A stretch of DNA of 64,000 bases. It comes from DRTC01 sp964521025. GTDB taxonomy: Bacteria > Cloacimonadota > Cloacimonadia > Cloacimonadales > TCS61. This document shows, in pieces, positions 16,118-24,740 of the stretch (positions are counted from its first letter, which is position 1; the number at the start of each line of letters is the position of its first letter). The position numbers and the translations under genes were made by a program. The notes beneath the pieces are model-generated. The model ran no database searches and was not told where the DNA came from. It saw nothing but the letters and a program-made list of their open reading frames with translations. The stretch lies in assembly GCA_964521025.1 (NCBI GenBank), contig CAZFPK010000001.1, forward strand, positions 94,652 through 158,651, given 5' to 3'.

Positions 16118-17722
16118 CTAAAAAACTCCTCCGCCCATTATTTCCCAGTAAAATGATTTGATGTCATTAAAATTGAAATCATATTTGATATTTTGCGTGG
16201 AAGCAAATTCCAGGTAACGGATAAAATCCTGATCGGTTTTTGCATGAACTTGATACTCGGTTCTGTTGGTGAAAAAATTGAAATCCCTTTCCGTTACAAA
16301 ACCAAGATCAGCAGCAAAATCTACTGTAATTGCTTTTGTTTCAAAATTGATGAACCATTTGCTGTTATAAAAATCGAGATCAAAAGCATGAGCATATCCT
16401 TTTTTCTGCTCGATCTCTCCATTTTCCGTTTCCATTTCGCTGGAACTGATAACAACCTGACCGTCACAATTGAAAAGATCCAGAAAGCGGTGGTTTGTGT
16501 CCAGACTAACAACATAATTTTCAAATACTTTGAATTTGCGGAAAGTACCGGCTACTCGTAAGAAGGAATTCCCTTCCCGGAATTTGCGATTGAAAGTAGC
16601 GAAACCGAAAGGAGTATCTGTTGTTCCTTCAAATCCGAAACGAGAACCTTCCGCTTTTTCATCGACTGCACCGAGAGCATAAACTGTTGTCTTCCCGAAC
16701 GAACCGGAAAGTTTTGCACCATATTTCGGGTCAACAATCTGCCTTGTATGAAAGATGTTGATATCTGTTCGGAAAGGATTTGTCTCCTCGATGAAAAAAG
16801 GTCTTTTTTCCGGAAAATATCGCGGGTAACGGAGATTCACATCGACTTCGAGTTGGTCTGCTTCAATCGTATTAAAATCAGGATTTATGGTTGCGTTCAA
16901 GGTCAGGTTGGAGTTCGGTTCAAAAAAGATATTCAATTCGGGTTCAAAATCTTTCTCGGAAGTTTTTGTTTCGATATTATAACCAAGAGAATCGGGAAAT
17001 ATTATTTTATCTTCCGAAAAAGTTCCAATCGCTGACGGAATAACCTTCAAATTCATCTTTGTGGGAAGTTCCTCGAACTGGAAAATTCCATAATTATCAT
17101 AAAAATTCCCGCCTCCTCGTTTGACGGGAAAACTTGTTATCTCTTCATTCCTTTCCGGAATAGTTCTTTTCAGGAATCCGCCCCAGCTGACATTTTTCCC
17201 GCTTTTATATTTCAGACTTTTTAAAGGAATAGCGATCTCGACCAGCCAACCGAAATCCGTTCTGCTGCCGCTCGATTCGAAATAAAAATCGATGGTGGGA
17301 TCGATATCTTCGATGACGATTCCGTCCGCTTGTTCCCCATTAGCATTGGCAACGACATAATATGCCCTGTCATTTGAGTGAAATGTATCGAGGAAGAGAA
17401 ACACTCTATCCGTAGTGTAAATCGCATCTCTCTGACAATGATGATAACGGATGAGAGATTTGTCCTGCATATAACACTTTGCCAGAGCGTAAATATTTTT
17501 ATCATCATAACCGAGATAGAATTCCGTTTTTTCCGAAGGTTCGGTGTTGTCTCCGGGAGTGGTTTGAAAGAATTTATCCCGCTGAATTGATTTATCCCAT
17601 TCGTTCGCCGAGATTTTTCCATCTATGATGGGAGGAGTTGTTAGTTTTGGGATTTGGAAGTGTTCTTTGGCATTTAAGCAACATATTGAAAATATGAGAA
17701 ATAAAAGAATTGTTGTTTTCAT
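16118..17722 (-). CDS. DUF5916-family secreted protein, CBM9-like domain plus barrel, interrupted by in-frame TAG
   Basis: These 534 codons encode a signal peptide (KTTILLFLIFSICCLNA), a CBM9-like N-terminal domain (PPIIDGKISANEWDKS, YLGYDDKNIYALAKC, GWLVEIAIPLKSLKY) and then the DUF5916 barrel segment (LTLNATINPDFNTIEADQ, NLRYPRYFPEKRPFFIE). The frame ends at GGGVF-TAG, but the next codons reopen the same frame and supply the missing barrel C-terminus, giving about 730 residues in total. Removing or adding one T in the adjacent T6 run leads quickly to other stops, so a single-base nonsense change fits best. Likely an outer-membrane ligand-binding protein, now probably inactive. Confidence 0.8.
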   Translation of the reverse strand: MKTTILLFLIFSICCLNAKEHFQIPKLTTPPIIDGKISANEWDKSIQRDKFFQTTPGDNTEPSEKTEFYLGYDDKNIYALAKCYMQDKSLIRYHHCQRDAIYTTDRVFLFLDTFHSNDRAYYVVANANGEQADGIVIEDIDPTIDFYFESSGSRTDFGWLVEIAIPLKSLKYKSGKNVSWGGFLKRTIPERNEEITSFPVKRGGGNFYDNYGIFQFEELPTKMNLKVIPSAIGTFSEDKIIFPDSLGYNIETKTSEKDFEPELNIFFEPNSNLTLNATINPDFNTIEADQLEVDVNLRYPRYFPEKRPFFIEETNPFRTDINIFHTRQIVDPKYGAKLSGSFGKTTVYALGAVDEKAEGSRFGFEGTTDTPFGFATFNRKFREGNSFLRVAGTFRKFKVFENYVVSLDTNHRFLDLFNCDGQVVISSSEMETENGEIEQKKGYAHAFDLDFYNSKWFINFETKAITVDFAADLGFVTERDFNFFTNRTEYQVHAKTDQDFIRYLEFASTQNIKYDFNFNDIKSFYWEIMGGGVF

Positions 17723-18084
17723 TTTATCTCACTCGAATCCTCTTTTTGAAGCGCAATAACCGCGTTAATGCATAACACCGAAGTCGTTTTCATATCTAAA
17801 ATAACACGGTTATTTTACTCCATATCGAATTTGTGAAGTCTTTGATACTTACCAAATTTCAATTCATCTTAAAAAATTCAAATCCAGCAGTTGCCTGATT
17901 GGTAAGTTTTTCTCAATCAAGATGATTGAGTTACTTTCTCAACAGGATTGTTTGAGTTACATTTACCCTGAAAATCCTGTTATCCTATCTAATCTCTAAT
18001 GCTTTTTTAAAGTTATTCTCAATTCGACGCTTCAGACTTCACTTCGTTTCGCCTTGACAGGTCGCTTTGAAGTCGAGTCTAACT
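17723..18084. repeat. Intergenic repeat mosaic
   Basis: No gene. Holds a family D hairpin at 17,828-17,858 (GTGAAGTC...GACTTACC type), a degenerate second D unit at 17,880-17,910 (CAGTTGCCTGATTGGTAAG), and short hairpins CTCAATCA/TGATTGAG at 17,912-17,930 and a CTCAACAGGATTGTTTGAG unit that follows. Confidence 0.7.
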
Positions 18085-19416
18085 TTAGCCAGGACTCACG
18101 GAAAGATTTGTTTTCAATCCAGCATCCTCACCTTTTCCGGAGACAGTCAAACCCTCGAACTTAATCCAAGGATAGAGATGATAGCCGGAATTCACTCTTT
18201 CGGATGAGATTTGTTTGATATTCTTCAGCATCTCGACCAGATTTCCGGAAACCATTGTTTCGCTGATGGGATATTTTATCTCGCCGTTTTCGATGTAATA
18301 ACTGTTCTTGGCAACTCCGCTGAAATCACCGTTATCGCTGGGATTTCCTCCGCTGAAACGACAAAGCAGGATTCCCTGTCTGGTTGATTTGATGATTTCT
18401 TCATAAGAAACATCTCCCGGTTCGATAATGTAGTTTCCTCCCATATTAACTGCCTTAGGAAGTCCGGTTTTTTTGGAGCCGTAAAGTCCCAGGAGGAATG
18501 TTTTCAGAATTCCTTTATCGATGACGGTGCTGTCTTTTGCTTCAAAGCCGTCCGGAGTAACGAAATAATTAGCAGCCAGTTCTTTTGATAAAGGTTTTGA
18601 GTGCAAAGTGAACCTGCTATCTGCGATCACTTTTTTCAATTTGTCTTTATAAACCGAAGTTTTCGTAATGAGCGGGTAATCATAAAGATAGCGAGTAATG
18701 CTGCCGATAATATCATCCATACAATCGGGAGTAATGATCACATTTCCGACGAATTTTTCCGGGATCGGATGCGTTTCGGTTTGTTCGGAAGACTGCTGCA
18801 TTAACCTGTCGAAAGATGCTAATTCTTTGAATGGTTTATCCAGATCTTTGGTTAGAGCAAAAGAATAATTGAAGGAAGAAGTTTTCTTTCCCTTCTTGGT
18901 CGTGAACATCGCCACAAAAGTATAAAGACTGTTTCGGGTAGTGAATTCTACTCCATTGGAATTAATGAATTTACTATTCCTTTTGGTGAAATCAAAGATC
19001 AATTCTTCCAGTATTGTGTCCGGATAAGTTTCTTTTGCCCAAGCCATAAATTCGGTCATGCGGGAATACATTTTGTCCAGATCCGGTTTTTCCGGCCCGG
19101 AAGAAAATTCCTTTGCCGGCTGTTTTTCGGAAATATCGTTTGCCGGATCCGGCTGGGAAGACTCCGCCAGTTCGATAACCTGCTTCACTGCTGCATCTAC
19201 AGGTCGTTTATCGAGTTTGTTGATGGTAGTCGAGCCTTTCTTATCCTGCAGAATTCCGGTCAAAGAGAGATTATTATTGAAAGTAGTGCGGAAAAGACTG
19301 ATTTCTCCAGCTACCACATTCAGTTCGTGTTTTTCACTTTTTGTGAGAGAACACTGGACTTTTTCCGCTCCTGATTTGAACAGAGATTCTTGAGCATATT
19401 TGAGTATGTTTTCCAT
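18085..19416 (-). CDS. tldE: TldE/PmbA-type metalloprotease subunit
   Basis: A 443-residue member of the TldD/PmbA family. It has the family's C-terminal half (KTGLPKAVNMGGNYIIEPGD, LLCRFSGGNPSDNGDFSGVAKNSYYIENGEI) but no HExxxH zinc motif, which marks it as the TldE/PmbA partner rather than the catalytic TldD. The two subunits form a heterodimer that degrades unstructured peptides. Its ATG overlaps the stop of tldD (TAATG), with GGAGGT inside the end of tldD, so translation is coupled and the subunits are made together. The N-terminal 100 residues follow the normal family fold. Confidence 0.92.
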   Translation of the reverse strand: MENILKYAQESLFKSGAEKVQCSLTKSEKHELNVVAGEISLFRTTFNNNLSLTGILQDKKGSTTINKLDKRPVDAAVKQVIELAESSQPDPANDISEKQPAKEFSSGPEKPDLDKMYSRMTEFMAWAKETYPDTILEELIFDFTKRNSKFINSNGVEFTTRNSLYTFVAMFTTKKGKKTSSFNYSFALTKDLDKPFKELASFDRLMQQSSEQTETHPIPEKFVGNVIITPDCMDDIIGSITRYLYDYPLITKTSVYKDKLKKVIADSRFTLHSKPLSKELAANYFVTPDGFEAKDSTVIDKGILKTFLLGLYGSKKTGLPKAVNMGGNYIIEPGDVSYEEIIKSTRQGILLCRFSGGNPSDNGDFSGVAKNSYYIENGEIKYPISETMVSGNLVEMLKNIKQISSERVNSGYHLYPWIKFEGLTVSGKGEDAGLKTNLSVSPG

Positions 19417-20795
19417 TATTTACCTCCGATATTGACTTTACATTTGATGGCTGGTCCGCCCATTCCAACCGGGATCATCTGCTTTTTCCCGCACATTCCG
19501 CCGCAACTCCAAACCATATCATCCGAAATCATAGTTACAGTTTTCAAAACATCGAAGGCAATTCCGCTGATAGTCGTATCTTTGATCGCTTTCCCGAGTT
19601 TTCCGTTTTTAATTTCATATCCCTGCACAATTCCGAACATAAATTCGCTGGTAGAATCTGCCTGTCCGTTGGAAGATTTCATCAGATAATAGCCGTTGTC
19701 GATGGAAGCGATCATATCTTCTAGTTTGTCTTTCCCGGGAATAAAAGCAGTATTTCTCATCCTGACGAGCGGTTCGTCAGAAAAAGTATAAGCACGCGCA
19801 TTTCCGGTCAATTCCATCTGAAAATGATTCGCATATTCTTTGGTGTTCAGATATTTTTTAAGAATTCCATTTTCGATGATAACCGCATCTTCCGCTTTGG
19901 TTCCTTCATCATCGATAAAGAGCGGAACCGGACACAATTTTCCATCATAATGATTGGCAAAATCTACGAGATTTACCATCTCTGACGCAACTTTCTGATT
20001 GAGAAAATCTCCGGCAACAGAACCACCTTTGACGATATCCGCTTCGGTTGTATGACCGATCGCTTCGTGTGCTAGAATTCCCGCCAGATCAGCATCGAGA
20101 ATACAATTGTGAATTCCTGCTTCCGCATAAACTCCTTCCGATTTTTTGATGAGATGTTCATACTGCTCACCGAGTTGGGGGAAAAGTTTCTTTGGATCGT
20201 CAAAATTGTCCTCGAACTGTCCTAAACCGCCGTAAACTTTATAAAGTTCATAAGGTTGTCCGTCTTTCTCGACTGTCATCGTTACATAACTGATCGTTCT
20301 GGGGATCATTGAAAAAGAAGTCGAACCGTCGGAAGTGAGCAGCAATTTCTCCATATCGAGACACGCCATAACAACCGTTCTGGAAGTCAGTTTCGTGAAT
20401 TTCTCTTTGATGTAATCATCGATTTTCTGCATGAATTCAATTATCTCTTTCTGCGATTTTTTCGGTTTAGTCGTAGTGAAATCATTTTCCGAACTGCCTT
20501 TTCGGTTAGGAAGTTCCGGTTTTTTCCGGTCTTCTTTGGAACTGATAAATTTCGCATTTTTGGTTGCAGATGCAATCACCTGCTTGATAGTTTCCTTCTC
20601 AAGTTCCGGATTGGAAGCAAAACCCCAGAATCCGTCCTTGTAAACACGTGCAGAAACTCCACCAGTAGCGGTTCTGCTGTTACTCATAATGTCGCCGTTG
20701 ACCATCGTGATTCGAATATCCCGATTTTCCTGAACGCGCAGTTCAGTGTATTCGGTGAAATACTTCGAATACTTGCTTAAGTCTTTTAGAATCAT
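19416..20795 (-). CDS. tldD: TldD metalloprotease catalytic subunit
   Basis: At 459 residues this is a standard TldD. The zinc-binding HEAIGH motif sits at about residue 238 within GILAHEAIGHTTEADI, and the C-terminal part carries the family signature SNGQADSTSEFMFGIVQGYEI and GMCGKKQMIPVGMGGPAIK. TldD and TldE thread unfolded peptides to the metal site and are linked to peptide turnover and to maturation of some modified peptides. The gene is followed by tldE with a 1-bp overlap. Upstream lies a 338-bp repeat mosaic with no obvious sigma-70 promoter. Confidence 0.95.
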   Translation of the reverse strand: MILKDLSKYSKYFTEYTELRVQENRDIRITMVNGDIMSNSRTATGGVSARVYKDGFWGFASNPELEKETIKQVIASATKNAKFISSKEDRKKPELPNRKGSSENDFTTTKPKKSQKEIIEFMQKIDDYIKEKFTKLTSRTVVMACLDMEKLLLTSDGSTSFSMIPRTISYVTMTVEKDGQPYELYKVYGGLGQFEDNFDDPKKLFPQLGEQYEHLIKKSEGVYAEAGIHNCILDADLAGILAHEAIGHTTEADIVKGGSVAGDFLNQKVASEMVNLVDFANHYDGKLCPVPLFIDDEGTKAEDAVIIENGILKKYLNTKEYANHFQMELTGNARAYTFSDEPLVRMRNTAFIPGKDKLEDMIASIDNGYYLMKSSNGQADSTSEFMFGIVQGYEIKNGKLGKAIKDTTISGIAFDVLKTVTMISDDMVWSCGGMCGKKQMIPVGMGGPAIKCKVNIGGK

Positions 20796-21133
20796 AGTTC
20801 TATCTCCTTTTATTTTTTATCCACGAATTACACTAATTTCACTAATTTAATTAACAACGAACAAAACGAACATTGAAAAACCTTGAAAAAGTTTATAAGA
20901 ATTCACTTCCTGCTTAACTTTTTCAAATGTTTCCTCGCAAATTTGTGAAGTCTATAAAAGACTTACCGAATTTTATCATTTCTTTTAATTCTCTGATAAA
21001 CTTCACAAGTTTTGAAAACTTGGTAAGTTTCATTTTCCAACCATTGAAAATGACTTAATCACCTTCGGTGATTTTAGAAAAAATTCCGCTGGTAGAGTCC
21101 GTTTTCAAGGTTTCTCGAAATTGAAATTTCGAG
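20796..21133. repeat. Intergenic repeat mosaic
   Basis: No gene. In minus-strand reading order it contains families B (near 21,125), E' (about 21,045-21,115), a D pair (20,998-21,035 and 20,935-20,970), E (20,879-20,933) and G (20,819-20,850) just before the tldD ribosome binding site. Confidence 0.75.
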
Positions 21134-23179
21134 TTATTTCTCAAACTCATCCAGCGGTTCATTCAATTCTTCCGTGCCGGGAACAACGAATCTACCATCT
21201 CTGATTATATCGATTTTCTCTCCATCTTTGGTGATGGCAGAAATAAAATCCAAATCTTCATACGGAAGCGTGATATCTGTATGACAGTTCGTGTATGCCT
21301 GCTGGATATCGGTTTTCCGCAAAGCACTTTTTTCGTTCTCGCGAGCCGTTATCTCTTTGTTATCGATGGGATTATACACTTTAAAATCCTCTTCCCAGCT
21401 GAAACAGGTATCGCCAATTGCAAAATGTGGTCCCATTTTTTCAACAATCAAAACCGGCAGGATCGGGAGAATATCAAATTTTCTTGCCATAACATAAGCC
21501 TGCGTGTTCGTTCCGATAGCAAATTCTCCGAGTGGAAGAATTTTATGCGGGAAGAGCAGGTTTTCCTGGATGTATTTTTTGTTCTGTTCCGCATCTTCAA
21601 AGTTTTTGCAGTCATATTCGGAAACATAACCTTCTTTGAAGGTCAGTTTCAGATCTGTGAATTTCAGTTGTTTGAGGAAAGTTTCTTTCAAATGTAAAAT
21701 TCCATTTGTTCCCTTTAATTGCGGGGAAGTAAAAACTTCTCCCACGGGGATATTCACATCTGCACCGCAATTCACGAAATTCGTGTGTTTGGACGGATCT
21801 TCCAACTTCTGCATCTTCACTTTTATGTCCGTCAGATTCCCGCCTTTTCCTTTGATATGAACATAATCCGCCAGATCGAGAACATCGACAATCTTCTGCT
21901 GGATTTCTTCGTGATGAATTGTGTCGATCATATTCAAAGCAAGAGTATCCTCGAAAATCTTCTCGAAATTTTCTCCGATTTCCGGACTCGGGAAACCGAT
22001 GATACAAAAACTGGTCTTGGAACGGGAAATGTATCGATCGAGGATTTTACTGCGTTCGATATTCATCTTCTGCATTAATTTCTGCTGCTGGGGAGAGAGT
22101 TTCAAACAAGCGTCTTTCTGTTTGGGATCGAATGGTTTTTCACCGAATTTATCGAAATAAAACGGACCTGCGAATTTCAATAATTCCTCCCGGCATTTTT
22201 CCGCAGCATTTTTGATCACATCTGTCTGCTTTTCCACGAATTCTTCATCCAGGAAAAGTGCTCCCGGAAAGCGATGATCGTAAGTGTATTGGCGATTGGG
22301 AGGAGTCGTATAAACAGTGTTAAGAAGTGCTTTCAATTTGTTATTCTCCAATTCCATGACCAGCGCGCGAGCCAGTTTTTCCTGCCCGATATTGTAATGA
22401 ACATTTACAGTTTCCTTTTGGGAAATGTCTTTGCGAGCCAGTTCATAACCGCGGATGAATGCTTTCACCATGGCTGCTGCCAATTCCCGAATTTTCTCTT
22501 CAGGATAATGAAGGAAAAATTCGGCAGTTTTAATCTCATTTTCCGTAATGGTTTTCCCATATTGATACAAATATCGCAAATCGGAAAGGTCAGAATTCAT
22601 TAAAAGAGATTGAAATCCAGGATATTCCAAACTATAAAATTCTAGAAAACGAAAAACCTGATCGTCGATAGTTGGATTTTTGTGGATTTTTGTGGAGATA
22701 TCGATGTATGGTTTTTTATCTCGAATTCTCTCTTTCATAAGTTCATAAAATTCGAGGAAATTGGTGTTCCATTTTTCCATCATAAAACGCTGATTTTTGA
22801 TGGAAAGAGATAGGAAAATCCTGAATTGGAGATAGAAATTGGAGAAAATCACTCCGAGTTCTTTGCCGAAAACTTTTACCGCATACTCCGGATTAGCAAA
22901 ACTTCTCTCGTAATTTTGAGGAAGGATTTCAGAAAAATAATTCAGGTTGAATTCTTTTAATTCTCCCAGCGTTTTTTCCTGGTAATATTTGTTGGAAAAT
23001 TCTCTTTCAAGTTCGCTCAATACAATGATTCTGTCGGCAATTGTGAAAGCGAATTCCATAAACTTATCTTCCGATTCTCTGGTTTCTTCCCTGATTTTTC
23101 TGATTTTTTGAAGATTCTGTTGAAAACTCTCATCGATTTGTTTATTTCTCTTTTGGAGAAGTTCTTCGTAATTTACCAT
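21134..23179 (-). CDS. M29-family aminopeptidase with long N-terminal extension
   Basis: The C-terminal 400 residues have M29 (AmpS/PepS/AmpT) motifs: GADVNIPVGEVFTSP near residue 470 with its metal-binding Glu, LGEFAIGTNTQAYV near 550 and GPHFAIGDTCFSWEED near 580. Family members are usually about 370-410 residues; this protein is 681, with an all-helical, charged 270-residue front (RKIREETRESEDKFMEF..., HYPEEKIRELAAAMVKAF) that I do not recognise. It is likely a cytoplasmic metallo-aminopeptidase; no signal peptide is seen. It lies upstream of tldD/tldE on the same strand but is separated by a repeat mosaic, so a shared message is uncertain. Confidence 0.82.
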   Translation of the reverse strand: MVNYEELLQKRNKQIDESFQQNLQKIRKIREETRESEDKFMEFAFTIADRIIVLSELEREFSNKYYQEKTLGELKEFNLNYFSEILPQNYERSFANPEYAVKVFGKELGVIFSNFYLQFRIFLSLSIKNQRFMMEKWNTNFLEFYELMKERIRDKKPYIDISTKIHKNPTIDDQVFRFLEFYSLEYPGFQSLLMNSDLSDLRYLYQYGKTITENEIKTAEFFLHYPEEKIRELAAAMVKAFIRGYELARKDISQKETVNVHYNIGQEKLARALVMELENNKLKALLNTVYTTPPNRQYTYDHRFPGALFLDEEFVEKQTDVIKNAAEKCREELLKFAGPFYFDKFGEKPFDPKQKDACLKLSPQQQKLMQKMNIERSKILDRYISRSKTSFCIIGFPSPEIGENFEKIFEDTLALNMIDTIHHEEIQQKIVDVLDLADYVHIKGKGGNLTDIKVKMQKLEDPSKHTNFVNCGADVNIPVGEVFTSPQLKGTNGILHLKETFLKQLKFTDLKLTFKEGYVSEYDCKNFEDAEQNKKYIQENLLFPHKILPLGEFAIGTNTQAYVMARKFDILPILPVLIVEKMGPHFAIGDTCFSWEEDFKVYNPIDNKEITARENEKSALRKTDIQQAYTNCHTDITLPYEDLDFISAITKDGEKIDIIRDGRFVVPGTEELNEPLDEFEK

Positions 23180-23473
23180 TTTTCCCCCTTGTTTATTTCA
23201 AAGATTCAACGATTACCCATCACCAATCTGCAAATTATGTACCAGATGCTGTGATGTTATAAACCGTTTTATATTCATCTTTTGTTACAATATTTTCAAT
23301 TTACTATTTATCAAAATGATAATTTCTTTTAAACGAGATTTATCAAATTTTCATCCTATTTACTTTGAAAAAGTTACTCTCAATCAATCTTTCTTATTAA
23401 CTCTTTCAAGGTTAGATCTTACGAACTCTAAAAGAGTCAATTGAGAGAGAATTTGGAAGAGACTTTTTCAGAG
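23180..23473. repeat. Intergenic repeat mosaic (family F)
   Basis: No gene. From about 23,366 to 23,474 is the family F unit: CTTTCAAGGTTAGATCTTACG with AACTCTAAAAGAGTCAATTG and TTGGAAGAGACTTTTTCAGAG, able to form nested AACTCTgAAAGAGT-type hairpins. Similar units lie near 26,612 and 33,701. Confidence 0.65.
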
Positions 23474-24079
23474 TTACATAAAAACTCGCATCATCATTTT
23501 GGTTGCTTTGCGCAAAAAGTCTTTGGAAACATCTTCCCTATTATATTTTGTGTGCATATTGATGTAGAGATTATTGAGGAAATAATTCACTGCAATTTTC
23601 GATTCGATTTCTGAGAAAATACTTCCATCCTCGATTCCCTTTTTCATAATTTCGGAAAACAATTTTAGTTTTTTCTTACTTGATTTTTCAAATTCCTGCT
23701 CTCGTTTCTGGTTGGAATCACAAAGTTTGATACCTTTATCATGCACATATTTTAACAGTGAAAAGTAGATAGAATTTTGACTGAAAAAGTTGTTGTATGA
23801 TTTCGCTGCTGCGAGAAGTTTATCGTATCCTTTTTCTTTGGATTCTGCGGCTTTTTTGATTAGTTCGAAACTGCGGTTCCAACCTCTCATATAAACTGCT
23901 AACAGGATTTCTTCTTTGCATGAAAAATATTTGTATAAAGTCGGTTTTGTATAGTCGGATTCGGAAGCGATATCCTCCATTTTTGTGCTTTCAAAACCGT
24001 TTTCTAAAAAGAGTTTTTCAGCGGCTTCTATGATCAGGTTTTCCCTGAATTCAATTTCTTTTTCCTTACGGGAAACCAT
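23474..24079 (-). CDS. TetR-family transcriptional regulator
   Basis: A 201-residue protein with the N-terminal TetR helix-turn-helix: LIIEAAEKLFLENGFESTKMEDIASESDYTKPTLYKYFSCKEEILLAVY, where TKPTLYKYF is the recognition helix. The C-terminal ligand-binding half is not recognisable by family. It is transcribed divergently from the retropepsin-like gene at 24,222; the 142-bp gap holds inverted TGTCAA/TTGACA blocks that could be two -35 boxes, an operator, or both. As TetR proteins usually repress themselves and a neighbour, that gene or the M29 gene are candidate targets. Confidence 0.92.
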   Translation of the reverse strand: MVSRKEKEIEFRENLIIEAAEKLFLENGFESTKMEDIASESDYTKPTLYKYFSCKEEILLAVYMRGWNRSFELIKKAAESKEKGYDKLLAAAKSYNNFFSQNSIYFSLLKYVHDKGIKLCDSNQKREQEFEKSSKKKLKLFSEIMKKGIEDGSIFSEIESKIAVNYFLNNLYINMHTKYNREDVSKDFLRKATKMMMRVFM

Positions 24080-24113
24080 TAGTTACTCCTTATTATTTTA
24101 TTTAACTTTGGGT

Positions 24114-24142
24114 CAAATATTTTTTAATGAAGTAAATGTCAA
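24114..24142 (-). promoter_or_regulatory. Candidate TetR-gene promoter and inverted-repeat operator
   Basis: On the minus strand TTGACA (24142-24137) is followed after 17 bases by TATTTG (24119-24114), 35 bp from the TetR start codon. A mirror TTGACA on the plus strand at 24161-24166 makes an inverted pair spaced 18 bp, plausible as an operator for the divergent genes. Confidence 0.5.
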
Positions 24143-24221
24143 GTTTTTTGTGTTTTTTATTTGACACTGATACTCTTGTTATCAACTTTGATTTTGATAT
24201 ATAAATATCAGGAGGTTACAG

Positions 24222-24602
24222 ATGGGATTAATCAAAACCAAGATTATTTTAAAGAATCCAAAAAAGGAAGAACTGGAAGAGATGGAAGTTGATACACTTG
24301 TTCATTCCGGTGCTTTACATTTGTATATTCCTGAAAAAATTGCTATTCAGTTGAATTTAGATGAACTTTATAAACGAGAAGTTGTTACGGCTGACGGTAA
24401 AGAGCATTTGTGTTCTTATGTAGGACCTATCGAAGTAAAATTCGAGAATAGAGGATGTTTTACCGGTGCTTTAGTTTTGGGAGATGAAGTTTTGCTGGGA
24501 GTAGTTCCAATGGAAGACATGGATGTTCTAATTTCACCTGCCGAACAGAAACTTATTGTAAATCCGGAAAGTCCAAATATTGCTTCTTCCATTGTTAAAT
24601 GA
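24222..24602 (+). CDS. Clan AA retropepsin-like protein with Asp-to-His change
   Basis: This 126-residue protein fits the small bacterial clan AA aspartic protease family: a hydrophobic strand before the active-site loop, then ALHLYIPEKIAIQL, REVVTADGKEHLCSYVGPIEVKF, GALVLGDEVLLGVVPMEDMDVLI and a final QKLIVNPESP. The family's catalytic D-T/S-G loop reads V-H28-S-G-A here, so the key aspartate is replaced by histidine (CAT for GAT). The rest is well kept, which points to a non-proteolytic or altered role rather than decay. A strong AGGAGG lies before the ATG. The gene is divergent from the TetR regulator and is the only plus-strand gene between 13.9 and 39.3 kb. Confidence 0.8.
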   Translation: MGLIKTKIILKNPKKEELEEMEVDTLVHSGALHLYIPEKIAIQLNLDELYKREVVTADGKEHLCSYVGPIEVKFENRGCFTGALVLGDEVLLGVVPMEDMDVLISPAEQKLIVNPESPNIASSIVK

Positions 24603-24740
24603 GATGAAGAGTGAACCTTGAATAAGTTTATAAGATAATTCATCTCGCTGAACTTTTTCTGTAGTTTCAACTTCTAACTGTTGAAAAGGATTAATCTCCT
24701 ATGGAGATTTTTACACGAATTCCACTGGCAGAATCCGTTC
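24603..24740. repeat. Intergenic repeats E and E'
   Basis: No gene. Holds one E unit (24,614-24,665; CTTGAATAAGTTTATAAG...GCTGAACTTTTTC) and an E' unit (from about 24,672; GTTGAAAAGGATTAATCTCC ... AATTCCACTGGCAGAATCCG ... CAAGGTTTT) that abuts the stop of the ABC-F gene. Confidence 0.65.

Noticed and set aside
15521..17722. TAG recoding (pyrrolysine or suppressor use)
   Set aside because: Other genes in the window end normally at TAG (for example at 1354-1356 and 51477-51479), and no tRNA or synthetase for recoding is present. A plain nonsense change is simpler.
17870..17930. tRNA-like stretch with TTCAAATCC
   Set aside because: No acceptor or anticodon stem can be formed around it; it is part of a degenerate D repeat.
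14455..20795. RiPP cluster built on SagB-type enzyme plus TldD/TldE
   Set aside because: The SagB-like protein is exported and TPR-fused, TldD/E are 3 kb away behind repeats, and no YcaO, precursor or exporter is linked to them.
21281..22603. Plus-strand open frames within the M29 gene
   Set aside because: Antisense shadows without start signals or family resemblance.
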